A stretch of 13,163 bases of DNA from an uncultured Granulosicoccaceae bacterium (GTDB lineage Bacteria; Pseudomonadota; Gammaproteobacteria; CALCKW01), in assembly GCA_937941555.1 (NCBI GenBank), contig CALDHJ010000317.1, positions 1 through 13,163 on the forward strand. Direction: 5' to 3'. Every line of letters begins with the position of its first letter. Position 1 is the stretch's first letter. A program made the position numbers and the translations under genes. A model generated the notes under the pieces. The model saw only the letters and a program-made list of their open reading frames with translations, was not told the origin of the DNA and searched no databases. Below, piece after piece: positions 1 through 5,923 of the stretch.

Positions 1-82
1 TCCTGAAAGGCGTTGCCTTTCGGTCGAACCTGCGACCCCTGCCTTCGGAGGGCAGTGCTTTATCCAGCTGGGCCGCACTCGG
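1..82. repeat. 82-bp direct repeat, copy 1
   Basis: These 82 bases recur exactly at 235-316, an offset of 234 bases. The copy may extend left of the window. It consists of a small hairpin (GAAAGGC at 5-11, loop GTT, GCCTTTC at 15-21) fused to a tRNA-Arg-like segment on the minus strand. After base 82 the copies differ by an extra 15 bases in copy 2 and then rejoin at the tRNA 5' end. Perfect identity between sequences that are otherwise decayed implies recent duplication or gene conversion. Confidence 0.9.
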
Positions 83-98
83 CTGAGCTACGGGTGCG
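24..98 (-). pseudogene. tRNA-Arg(CCG)-like fragment 1, interrupted
   Basis: Read on the minus strand, this has the 5' part of a bacterial tRNA-Arg: acceptor-like CGCACCCG, then TAGCTCAG, CTGGATAAAGC, an intact 5-bp anticodon stem (CTGCC/GGCAG) with loop CTCCGAA giving anticodon CCG, and the T-arm start GCAGGTTCGA. Two things argue against function. About 15 bases (71-85 on the plus strand) are inserted in the D-loop, flanked by GCTG on both sides. The T-loop also runs straight into a hairpin (5-21) instead of the T-stem 3' strand, acceptor and CCA. I call it a tRNA-derived pseudogene. A structured RNA of tRNA origin is possible but untested. Confidence 0.7.
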
Positions 99-174
99 TG
101 GAGGAGAGGTCTAGTCGGTTGCCGCAACGGCGTCCACGCAATGACTGTGTGAGTTGCGCAGTGTGAAGTTGGGT

Positions 175-197
175 CGGCAGGATTGATTCGCAACCGC
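175..197 (-). pseudogene. possible tRNA-Arg 3' (T-arm) remnant
   Basis: The plus strand reads CGGCAGGATT followed by GATTCGCAACC. In an intact minus-strand tRNA-Arg(CCG) gene the 3' T-arm would read CGGCAGGATTCGAACC. The match needs one small insertion (ATTG) and one extra C. It lies 60 bases to the left of copy 2, which lacks exactly this part. It may be the displaced 3' side of that tRNA copy. The segment is short, so chance resemblance cannot be excluded. Confidence 0.4.
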
Positions 198-237
198 TAA
201 GGCGGTTGCTCACCCTACGGGCAGCCTGCGGCTGTCC
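190..237. repeat. two small perfect or near-perfect hairpins
   Basis: The first is GCAACCGC (190-197), loop TAAG, GCGGTTGC (202-209), a perfect 8-bp stem. The second is GGGCAGCC (219-226), loop TGC, GGCTGTCC (230-237), 8 bp with one G-T wobble. They abut the third hairpin of copy 2 (239-255), so three stem-loops stand in a row between tRNA-like pieces. There is no T-run after either stem, so they do not look like intrinsic terminators. Confidence 0.7.
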
Positions 238-316
238 TGAAAGGCGTTGCCTTTCGGTCGAACCTGCGACCCCTGCCTTCGGAGGGCAGTGCTTTATCCA
301 GCTGGGCCGCACTCGG
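235..316. repeat. 82-bp direct repeat, copy 2
   Basis: This is identical to 1-82. It contains the same 7-bp hairpin (239-245 with 249-255) joined to the tRNA-Arg-like anticodon arm and partial T- and D-arms on the minus strand. Confidence 0.9.
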
Positions 317-347
317 TTGGATGCAGCCCTGCTGAGCTACGGGTGCG
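258..347 (-). pseudogene. tRNA-Arg(CCG)-like fragment 2, interrupted
   Basis: The architecture matches fragment 1: acceptor-like 5' end CGCACCCG, TAGCTCAG, an intact anticodon arm with CCG, and a T-arm that breaks off after GGTTCGA. The D-loop insertion is 30 bases here (305-334), again ending in GCTG. It includes 15 bases (317-331) absent from fragment 1. The D-stem partner reads AAGC rather than GAGC, a further sign of decay. Without a 3' acceptor strand it cannot be an ordinary tRNA gene. Confidence 0.7.
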
Positions 348-401
348 CCGTCCTGCCGCTAGCCTCTTCGGGATACCTCGGCGGGTTGTTGTAAGCAGCT
401 T

Positions 402-442
402 TCCTGAAAGGCATTGCATTCAGGTGAACCGGTTCCCTGCCG
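402..442. repeat. third, degenerate copy of the hairpin-tRNA junction
   Basis: TCCTGAAAGGC is shared exactly with 1-11 and 235-245. It is followed by a mutated second arm (TTGCATTCAGG), GAACC and CTGCC in the same order as in the two good copies. Similarity fades after about 40 bases and no anticodon arm is recognisable. The hairpin has shifted its pairing to CCTGAA/TTCAGG (403-408 with 419-424). Confidence 0.5.
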
Positions 443-546
443 TTGTCTGCGCTGCGCAGTCGGGTTTGGGCTGAATGTGAGGTCGCTGGTTTTGGTGCGC
501 TGTGACCGTCAAGGTGCTGTCGTTGCGTTTCGGGTCGCTTCGCGGT
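443..546. other. non-coding stretch, nothing recognised
   Basis: This closes the gene-free region of 1-652. Short open frames exist on both strands, but none has a ribosome-binding site or recognisable product. I see no further tRNA arm, insertion-sequence end or CRISPR-like periodicity here. Confidence 0.5.
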
Positions 547-575
547 TTGTCGCAATCGAACGCGGTTGCTACACT
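547..575 (+). promoter_or_regulatory. candidate sigma70 promoter with extended -10
   Basis: The -35 is TTGTCG (547-552), the spacer is 17 bases, and the -10 is TACACT (570-575) preceded by TG at 567-568. Each hexamer matches consensus at four of six positions, and the TGn extension strengthens the call. Transcription would start near 582 and leave a leader of about 70 bases. That leader contains a GC hairpin TGGGG-CAGG-CCCCA (593-606) ahead of the ribosome-binding site of the cytochrome gene. Confidence 0.5.
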
Positions 576-652
576 TCTTGCTTTGACGACCCTGGGGCAG
601 GCCCCACGGACGGCGTGTCGCATCCCCTTGTTTACCGTGTGAGGAATACCGC

Positions 653-1141
653 GTGAGTACGCATGAAACTGATGGTCCATCGGACGTCGATTTTTTCAAG
701 ATGTTCGGTGTGGTACTGGGTGCCCTGACGCTGTTCACGGCTAGCATCATGGTGCTCGCGAATATGCTCGACGCTGATGAGGGCATGAGCAACATGGAAA
801 TGGAGCGCATGTCGTCTCGACTGGAGCCGGTGGGTCAGGTTCGCATGAACGCGGATGATCCGGATCCTTCCGCTGCAGCACCTGCCGCCGCGACAGAGAT
901 GGTGGCGAAGGCCCCGGCCGATCTGGTTGAGATGGCGTGTGCCGCGTGCCACACCGCAGGCGTTGCCGGCGCACCGAAGACCGGTGACAAAGCCGCTTGG
1001 GAAGCGCGCCTCGGTGAGCGAGGTATGGACGGTTTGGTCGCCAGCGTCATCAACGGCCGCGGCGGCATGCCTGCGCGCGGTGGCTCGGCGCTGTCTGACG
1101 ATGAGATCGCCGAGGCGGTCAAGTGGTTGGTGGAGAACTGA
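653..1141 (+). CDS. membrane-anchored mono-haem cytochrome c (c5-like)
   Basis: This 162-aa protein should carry one covalently bound haem and shuttle electrons on the periplasmic face of the inner membrane. An N-terminal hydrophobic segment (about residues 17-39, with no obvious cleavage site) is followed by an Ala/Pro-rich linker (about 70-90). The haem-binding motif CAACH is at 96-100. The likely distal ligand is Met139 in GRGGMPARGG, a pattern typical of the cytochrome c5/class I family. The start is GTG, chosen because GAGG at 641-644 lies 8 bases upstream and the membrane segment follows directly. The gene stands alone, with its own promoter and terminator. The redox partner cannot be told from context. 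Confidence 0.88.
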   Translation: MSTHETDGPSDVDFFKMFGVVLGALTLFTASIMVLANMLDADEGMSNMEMERMSSRLEPVGQVRMNADDPDPSAAAPAAATEMVAKAPADLVEMACAACHTAGVAGAPKTGDKAAWEARLGERGMDGLVASVINGRGGMPARGGSALSDDEIAEAVKWLVEN

Positions 1142-1165
1142 TCACCACCTGAACGCGTCGCAAAG

Positions 1166-1189
1166 AGCCCGCTTAAAGCGGGCTTTTTT
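1166..1189 (+). terminator. intrinsic terminator of the cytochrome c gene
   Basis: AGCCCGCT (1166-1173), loop TAA, AGCGGGCT (1177-1184), then T to 1189. It is a perfect 8-bp GC-rich stem followed by a T-run, 24 bases after the stop codon. The A-rich left flank is short, so action on the converging antiporter transcript is possible but weaker. Confidence 0.92.
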
Positions 1190-1213
1190 GTGCCCTGAGA
1201 AGCGACCCTCGAC

Positions 1214-2380
1214 TCAGTCGCGGCGCAGCTTGTCGTCGACCGCTATCGGCGTCGGGTAGCGCGCGACGATCCAGTAGCTCGACACGAGAAAGCTCAGCAC
1301 GGTTGCGGCCTGAATGAGGCTTGCCGCGCGGTCGGTGAGAAAGCCGGTGGCGGTGCCGACGAGCGCGATCAGCAAGGTGAACTCGCTGATTTGTCCCATG
1401 CGCACACCGATCTCGCGGGCGAGGGCGGCGTTTTCATGTTCGCGTTTGAGCAGCAGACTGAACAGCCAGGGTTTCATGGCCAGCATGCCACCAGCCAGCA
1501 CCAGGGTGGCGAGCCAGACGTCGGCGAAGACCGCCGTGTTGAATCCCGCGCCCAGCGCGAAAAAGAACATGATCAGGAAAAAGTCGCGCAGGGGTTTGAG
1601 GCTCTCGGCGATGAAGCGCGCGATCGGGTTGGCCGCGAGGGTGATGCCGGCGACGAAGGCGCCGATCTCGTGTGACAGCCCGATTGCCGCCGCAAGCTCT
1701 GCAATGCCGAGGCACCAGCCGATGGCGAGCAGGAAGATGTACTCCTGGATCTGATCGAAGCGGGCGATCAAGCGGTGCAGGGCGTAGCGCGAGAGAAACC
1801 AGGCCGCACCAACCAGTGTCGGCAGCAGAATCGCGAGCTTCGCCACGGCAAGGCCGGGGTCGCCGGGCTGACTCAGCCCTTGCAACAGCAGCAGTATCGC
1901 GATGGCGATCAGGTCCTGCAGCAGCAGGATGCTAACGATGATCTCGCCCATGCGTTGGTGGTGCAGCGCGCTGGTGGGCAGCAATTTGAGGCCGATGATG
2001 GTGCTCGAAAACATGCAGGCCGCGGCGATCAGCAGGCTGTCCACCAGGCCGAAGCCGAAGGCCCAGCCGACGGTGAAGCCGAAGGCAGCGAAGCCCGCAC
2101 ACGAGAGCAGGGTCACCACGACCGCCTCGCGAAACAACTTGCCGAGGTCGGCCGGTTCCAGGTTCAGACCGAGCAGGAAAAGCAGGAAGATGATGCCGAC
2201 ATTGGCGATATCGGCCACCAGGGTCGGGTCGGGCACGAGGTTGACGCCAGCTGGACCGAGCAGCAGCCCGAGCGCGATGTAGGCGACGATCAGGGCTTGC
2301 CGGGCATAGAGTGCCGCGGTCGCAAACAGCGCGGCGCCAGCGAAGATCAGGAAGAACAGAAAGATGATGGAATCGTGCAT
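1214..2380 (-). CDS. CPA2-family cation:proton antiporter (Kef-type), no RCK domain
   Basis: This 388-aa polytopic inner-membrane protein should exchange a monovalent cation (K+ or Na+) for protons. Hydrophobic segments fill almost the whole length. Family signatures appear in order: LGLLLGPAG in the second helix, FLLFLLGLNLEP, SSTIIGLKLL, LLLQDLIAIAILLLL (the QD pair of Kef-type carriers), LSHEIGAFVAGITLA, and LKPLRDFFLIMFFFALG. The chain ends soon after the last helix. It therefore lacks the TrkA-N/RCK nucleotide-binding domain of full KefB/KefC. I start at ATG 2380 (MHDSIIFLF) because GAGG lies just upstream and the first helix begins at once. A longer open frame to 2560 adds 60 residues with no hydrophobic or domain character. 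It is convergent with the cytochrome gene and divergent from the rhodanese gene. The transported ion is not determinable here. Confidence 0.85.
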   Translation of the reverse strand: MHDSIIFLFFLIFAGAALFATAALYARQALIVAYIALGLLLGPAGVNLVPDPTLVADIANVGIIFLLFLLGLNLEPADLGKLFREAVVVTLLSCAGFAAFGFTVGWAFGFGLVDSLLIAAACMFSSTIIGLKLLPTSALHHQRMGEIIVSILLLQDLIAIAILLLLQGLSQPGDPGLAVAKLAILLPTLVGAAWFLSRYALHRLIARFDQIQEYIFLLAIGWCLGIAELAAAIGLSHEIGAFVAGITLAANPIARFIAESLKPLRDFFLIMFFFALGAGFNTAVFADVWLATLVLAGGMLAMKPWLFSLLLKREHENAALAREIGVRMGQISEFTLLIALVGTATGFLTDRAASLIQAATVLSFLVSSYWIVARYPTPIAVDDKLRRD

Positions 2381-2548
2381 GTGCCTCGCACCCGACCTCA
2401 ATGGCGTCTCGACGGTGGCGGCCGATCCGTGGATGGGATCGGGTGCGGTTCCGCCCGAGTCGGTATCCGCGCCACGCTGTCGTTGATCAAAGTGTAGGTG
2501 TCCCGCCGGTCGCCGGGTGCCTGTCGTCCCCGACGACCGGTTGGGGCG

Positions 2549-2557
2549 TGGTAAACT
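2549..2557 (+). promoter_or_regulatory. weak candidate extended -10 for rhodanese-secB-gpsA
   Basis: TGGTAAACT fits TGn plus a -10 with four of six matches and lies 57 bases before the rhodanese start. No acceptable -35 is seen at 17 bases upstream. A perfect hairpin GTCGTC-CCC-GACGAC (2523-2537) occupies that place. Confidence 0.3.
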
Positions 2558-2613
2558 CACGGGTTGCCGGGCTCAACCCGCATCCCCACCCATTCCGCCA
2601 GATTGCGATTTTC

Positions 2614-3039
2614 ATGGACCAGTACATCGAATTCGTCACCAACCACCCGTACATGTTTGCGGCACTTGCGGCGACCATCGGCATGATCGTCTTCGTCGAG
2701 TACGAGCGGATGACCAGCGGCGCGAGCGCGCTCAGTCCTCTCGCCCTGACGCGGCTCCAGAACGATGGCGCGCTGGTGATCGATGTGCGAGACGAGAACA
2801 GTTTCAAGTCGGGCCACCTGATCGAGTCGCTCAACGTGCCGCTCGGGCAGCTCGAAAAGCGGCTTGGCGAAATTGACAAACGAAAGGCCGATCCGGTGGT
2901 TGTCGTGTGTGAAAACGGCATGCGTGCGCAACGCGCCTGCAAGACGCTCAAGAAAGCCGAATTCACCGATTTGCACCACCTGGCCGGTGGCATGGCAGCC
3001 TGGCAGAAGGCCAACCTGCCCACAGCCAGCCGCTCCTGA
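2614..3039 (+). CDS. membrane-anchored rhodanese-like protein (YibN type)
   Basis: This 141-aa protein has one N-terminal transmembrane helix (about 12-29) followed by a single rhodanese domain facing the cytoplasm or periplasm. Visible signatures are VIDVRDENSFKSGHL (substrate-loop side), the active-site loop CENGMRA with catalytic Cys99, and LAGGMAAW near the C-terminus. The family transfers sulfane sulfur through a cysteine persulfide; the acceptor is unknown. ATG 2614 is chosen because the helix follows directly. An upstream frame from 2401 would overlap the promoter region and adds low-complexity sequence. Position just before secB matches yibN in E. coli, but the intervening grxC is missing. 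In E. coli YibN has been linked to membrane protein insertion. I only infer a similar role from the layout. Confidence 0.85.
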   Translation: MDQYIEFVTNHPYMFAALAATIGMIVFVEYERMTSGASALSPLALTRLQNDGALVIDVRDENSFKSGHLIESLNVPLGQLEKRLGEIDKRKADPVVVVCENGMRAQRACKTLKKAEFTDLHHLAGGMAAWQKANLPTASRS

Positions 3040-3102
3040 CCCAATACACTCATTCCGCGACGTGCTCCGACACGGCCGCCCACTCTGATCGAGACTTGCC
3101 TG

Positions 3103-3576
3103 ATGGCTGAAGAAACACCGCAACCCAATTTTCGCATCCACAAGATCTACGCAAAGGACGTGAGCTTCGAGTCGCCACGCGCGCCCGCGCTCTTTGTCGA
3201 CAACGCCGGCTGGCAGCCCAAGGTGCAGGTTCAACTCAATTCCGAGTCCAAGGCGATCCGCGACGCGTTGTACGAGAGCACGCTGACGCTGACCGTCACG
3301 GTGGAGCAGGGCGAAGAGACGGCTTACCTGATCGAGGTCAAATACGCGGGGCTGTTCGAGCTCGGCGGTTTCCCCGACCCGCAGATGGCACACATGCTCG
3401 GCGCCTACTGCCCGAACGTCATTTTTCCGTTTGCGCGGCAGCTGGTGTGCGACACTGCGGTCGCCGGCGGCTTTCCGCAACTGCTGCTCGAGCCTGTGAA
3501 CTTTGATGCGCTGTTCCAACAGCAGCAACAAGCGAAGCAGAACGAGTCTGGCGCGGGCGACGCCACGCTGCAGTAA
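3103..3576 (+). CDS. secB: protein-export chaperone SecB
   Basis: This 157-aa cytosolic homotetrameric chaperone keeps preproteins unfolded and hands them to SecA. Length matches the family (E. coli about 155 aa). Recognisable blocks are the N-terminal FRIHKIYAKDVSFESP, the central YLIEVKYAGLFEL, and the C-terminal half GAYCPNVIFPFARQL, then GGFPQLLLEPVNFDALF. The tail is rich in Gln and ends in a polar stretch, as is usual. The start ATG has only a weak GAG upstream (3091-3093). The stop is 5 bases before gpsA, so the two are co-transcribed. The outer-membrane secretin downstream in this window would be a natural client class. Confidence 0.97.
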   Translation: MAEETPQPNFRIHKIYAKDVSFESPRAPALFVDNAGWQPKVQVQLNSESKAIRDALYESTLTLTVTVEQGEETAYLIEVKYAGLFELGGFPDPQMAHMLGAYCPNVIFPFARQLVCDTAVAGGFPQLLLEPVNFDALFQQQQQAKQNESGAGDATLQ

Positions 3577-3581
3577 ACGGC

Positions 3582-4583
3582 ATGGCGCCACAGCACATCG
3601 CGGTGCTCGGGGCGGGCTCCTGGGGCACGGCTCTGGCGCTGCAAGCGGTTCGCGCCGGACACCGGGTGAAGCTCTGGGGCCGGCGGCGAGACCACCTCGC
3701 CGAGATGGCGGACACACGCGAAAACCAACAGTATCTGCCTGGCACGGTATTGCCGGACGCGCTGGGCGTCGAGCCCGAACTCGACCGGGCGCTCGCACGC
3801 GCCGACGGCGTATTGATCGCAACACCGAGCCACGCGTTTACCGACATTGTCTCGGCGATCGCCGGGCTCGAGTCGGCGCCGCCGGTGCTCTGGGCGACAA
3901 AAGGTTTCGAGGCAGGCAGTGGGCGTTTGTTGCACACCCTGGTCGAAGCGCAGCTCGGTGCAGAACACCCGGCGGGCATTGCGACCGGTCCGTCGTTCGC
4001 GCGCGAGGTGGCGGCCGGATTGCCGACCGCGCTGACGGTCGCCAGTCGCCGGTTGGACGTGGCCCGATCACTTGCGACCTGGCTCCACGCTGGCGCGTTT
4101 CGCACCTACACCTCCGACGACCTGATTGGCGCACAGGTGGGCGGTGCGTTGAAAAACGTCCTGGCCATTGCCGCGGGGATCAGTGACGGTTTGCGCTACG
4201 GCGCCAACGCACGGGCTGCGCTGATCACGCGCGGTCTTGCCGAACTCACCCGTATCGGGGTTGCGCTTGGCGGGCGGCGCGAGACACTCGCGGGGCTGAC
4301 CGGGCTCGGGGATCTGCTGCTGACGGCAACCGACGACCAGTCGCGTAACCGCCGATACGGTCTTGCCCTGGCGGCAGGGCAAAGCGCAGAACAGGCGCAA
4401 GCCGAGATCGGCCAGGTGGTCGAGGGCCACACCACCACGCTCGAAGCCTACCGATTGTCACAGTCGCTCGGCATTGACGCGCCGATTGTCGAACAGGTCT
4501 ATGCGGTGTTGTATTCCGGCCGTCGCCCGGCCGATGCCGTACAGGCTTTGCTGGCACGCGAAGTTAAAGCCGAATCTGCCTGA
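3582..4583 (+). CDS. gpsA: glycerol-3-phosphate dehydrogenase [NAD(P)+]
   Basis: This 333-aa cytosolic enzyme reduces dihydroxyacetone phosphate to sn-glycerol-3-phosphate, the backbone precursor of phospholipids. The Rossmann dinucleotide motif VLGAGSWGTALA is at 8-19. WATKG (with Lys107) and TGPSFAREV follow. The catalytic lysine is Lys191 in GGALKNVLAIAAGISDGLRYG. SRNRRYG near 254-260 is the Arg/Asn loop seen in the family. Full length and intact. It follows secB by 5 bases, the same order as in E. coli, but cysE does not follow. A minus-strand gene converges on its 3' end instead. Confidence 0.97.
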   Translation: MAPQHIAVLGAGSWGTALALQAVRAGHRVKLWGRRRDHLAEMADTRENQQYLPGTVLPDALGVEPELDRALARADGVLIATPSHAFTDIVSAIAGLESAPPVLWATKGFEAGSGRLLHTLVEAQLGAEHPAGIATGPSFAREVAAGLPTALTVASRRLDVARSLATWLHAGAFRTYTSDDLIGAQVGGALKNVLAIAAGISDGLRYGANARAALITRGLAELTRIGVALGGRRETLAGLTGLGDLLLTATDDQSRNRRYGLALAAGQSAEQAQAEIGQVVEGHTTTLEAYRLSQSLGIDAPIVEQVYAVLYSGRRPADAVQALLAREVKAESA

Positions 4584-4637
4584 TGCAAGCCCGGAACCTG
4601 TTGTAACGGTGATGTCGGTTTGGCGTCGAGGCCGGCC

Positions 4638-5180
4638 TCAATCTGTCTTGTCTTTGCCGTCGTCGTCGGTGTCGATCTGGCCTGATACCTTGCCGATGAC
4701 CTGAGGCACCAGACGTTCGCTGAAGCCTGCAACGAATGACCAGAAAATAAGCTTGGCCACTTCGTGGTTACTGATCGGGTAGTTGTTTTGCATCCAGTCG
4801 TAGAAGCTGGCCGTGTCGGTGATGGCGCGGTATCCGTACTGTGGGAAGAGCGATCCCTCGAGGATGCCGCCCATGAACATGAACATGAAGACGAGTGAGA
4901 ACACCCCGCCGTTGATGGGTATGAGGGTGATCGACAGCCAGGAGCGTGTCAGGGATGTCATTTCCGCCAGGCTCAGTGTGGGCAGGCGCTGCTGAATGCT
5001 GACAAACCCACCGAGAAGGCCGCACATGAATACGATGAGCACCAGAATCGGAGGCTGTTCCCGCCCGTAGCTCATCAGTGGGTAGATCACTGCGGCCAAC
5101 AGCAACAATATGCCGCCGGTAAAGCACACGAGCTTGCGTGTGATCAATTGCAGGTGTAGTTGGCGTTCCGGAACAGTCAT
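4638..5180 (-). CDS. unrecognised membrane protein, AGFSERLVP motif
   Basis: This 180-aa inner-membrane protein is of unknown function. Hydrophobic segments are at about 16-36, 44-62 and 83-106. The third is Met/Phe-rich (FMFMFMGG). A semi-hydrophobic stretch then ends in FWSFVAGFSERLVPQ at about 146-160, followed by an acidic, charged tail. The FSER-VP motif recurs, in my memory, in uncharacterised bacterial membrane proteins, but I cannot attach a function. ATG 5180 is chosen because GGAG lies 7 bases upstream. A longer frame to 5300 adds 40 residues rich in Arg and Pro. It converges on gpsA, with 54 bases between the stop codons, and lies downstream of trmL on the same strand with a 146-base gap. 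It may belong to a trmL transcript or have its own promoter. Confidence 0.75.
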   Translation of the reverse strand: MTVPERQLHLQLITRKLVCFTGGILLLLAAVIYPLMSYGREQPPILVLIVFMCGLLGGFVSIQQRLPTLSLAEMTSLTRSWLSITLIPINGGVFSLVFMFMFMGGILEGSLFPQYGYRAITDTASFYDWMQNNYPISNHEVAKLIFWSFVAGFSERLVPQVIGKVSGQIDTDDDGKDKTD

Positions 5181-5326
5181 CGCCCGTCTCCGTCGATTCT
5201 GAGTGGCAGGGTGCAATGGAGATACAGAGCAAACGGCTGACCAGTGTGGCCACCATGCAATTTCTGCCCTGCGGACAGAGGGGCGCGGCGAGGGCCTCAA
5301 GCGTGCGGTCGGGGCGGTTGCGTCGC

Positions 5327-5791
5327 CTAGGCGCCGTTGACGAACCCCAACTGGCGCCAGCTCTCGTAGGTTGCGATGGCCGCGGCGTTGGCGAGGTTCA
5401 GGCTGCGTCCGCCCGTCAGCATTGGCAGGCGCAGGTGCTGGGTGGTCGGGATTCGTTCCAACACACTTACGGGCAGTCCGCGCGATTCCGGCCCGAACAG
5501 CAGCGCGTCATCCAGCGCGTAGTCGGCGTCAGTGTAGAGGTGCTCGACCTTGCTGCTGAACGCCCAGATGCGGGTGTCGGGGTGGTGTGCGGTGTAGTCG
5601 TCAAAGGATTCGAATGTCTGCACGCTCGCGAATTCGCGGTAGTCGAGCCCGGCGCGCCGCAAGCGTTTCTCGTCGAGGTGAAACCCCATCGGCTCGATCA
5701 GGCACAAACGGTAGCCCGTGTTGGCAGACAGCCGAATCAGGTTACCGGTGTTCTGGGGGATTTCGGGTTCGTACAGAACGATGTCTGGCAC
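5327..5791 (-). CDS. trmL: tRNA (cytidine(34)-2'-O)-methyltransferase TrmL
   Basis: This 154-aa SPOUT-class enzyme methylates the ribose 2'-OH of the wobble base of tRNA-Leu isoacceptors using S-adenosylmethionine. The whole family signature set is present: DIVLYEPEIPQNTGNLIRL at the N-terminus, IEPMGF, KRLRRAGLDY, LLFGPESRGLP (SAM-binding knot), and LRLPMLTGGRSLNLANA near the end. The start is GTG 5791. It places the conserved core two codons in, as in E. coli TrmL (about 157 aa), and GGAGAA lies upstream (11 bases from GGAG to the start). Open frame further upstream runs into the divergent ATPase gene and is not coding. In E. coli trmL lies downstream of cysE on the secB strand; here it is inverted and separated. 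Confidence 0.95.
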   Translation of the reverse strand: MPDIVLYEPEIPQNTGNLIRLSANTGYRLCLIEPMGFHLDEKRLRRAGLDYREFASVQTFESFDDYTAHHPDTRIWAFSSKVEHLYTDADYALDDALLFGPESRGLPVSVLERIPTTQHLRLPMLTGGRSLNLANAAAIATYESWRQLGFVNGA

Positions 5792-5846
5792 GGGACGGTC
5801 TTCTCCAGCAGCACGGGGGCGGCAAGAACGTGCCGGTGCGGATTGG

Positions 5847-5875
5847 ATTCTCCGTATTCGGCCCGATTTTGGCAA
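5847..5875 (-). promoter_or_regulatory. candidate sigma70 promoter for trmL
   Basis: On the minus strand a -35 TTGCCA (5875-5870; five of six matches) and a -10 GAGAAT (5852-5847; four of six) are separated by 17 bases. Transcription would begin near 5840, about 50 bases before the GTG start. It sits in the 132-base divergent gap shared with the secretion ATPase gene, for which I found no equally good promoter. Confidence 0.45.
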
Positions 5876-5923
5876 TGGTTTGGTCATCCAAGTGACGCCG
5901 CCGGAATTCCGACGGCCGTAGAG

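Noticed and set aside
24..98. Functional tRNA-Arg gene
   Set aside because: The T-stem 3' strand, acceptor 3' strand and CCA are absent, and the D-loop is interrupted.
1..442. CRISPR array
   Set aside because: Only two exact copies plus one degenerate copy occur, the unit is too long, spacing differs (234 and 167), and there are no cas genes.
1775..2497. A 240-codon plus-strand open frame opposite the antiporter
   Set aside because: Composition is Gln/Glu/Arg-rich, as expected from the reverse of hydrophobic codons. There is no ribosome-binding site and no motif.
2557..3825. A 422-codon minus-strand open frame across rhodanese, secB and gpsA
   Set aside because: Its protein is Arg-rich and without motifs, and it opposes three recognised genes. 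It is a codon-bias shadow.
4628..4639. GAGGCCGGCCTC palindrome between the gpsA and membrane-gene stops as a bidirectional terminator
   Set aside because: It is a perfect palindrome with no loop and no T-run on either side, and it overlaps the stop codon of the minus-strand gene.
5216..5923. A 236-codon open frame in phase with the secretion ATPase, upstream of it
   Set aside because: It runs antisense through trmL, which has the full family signature. The upstream residues show no domain, and the ATPase core begins after 5924. High GC explains the lack of stops.
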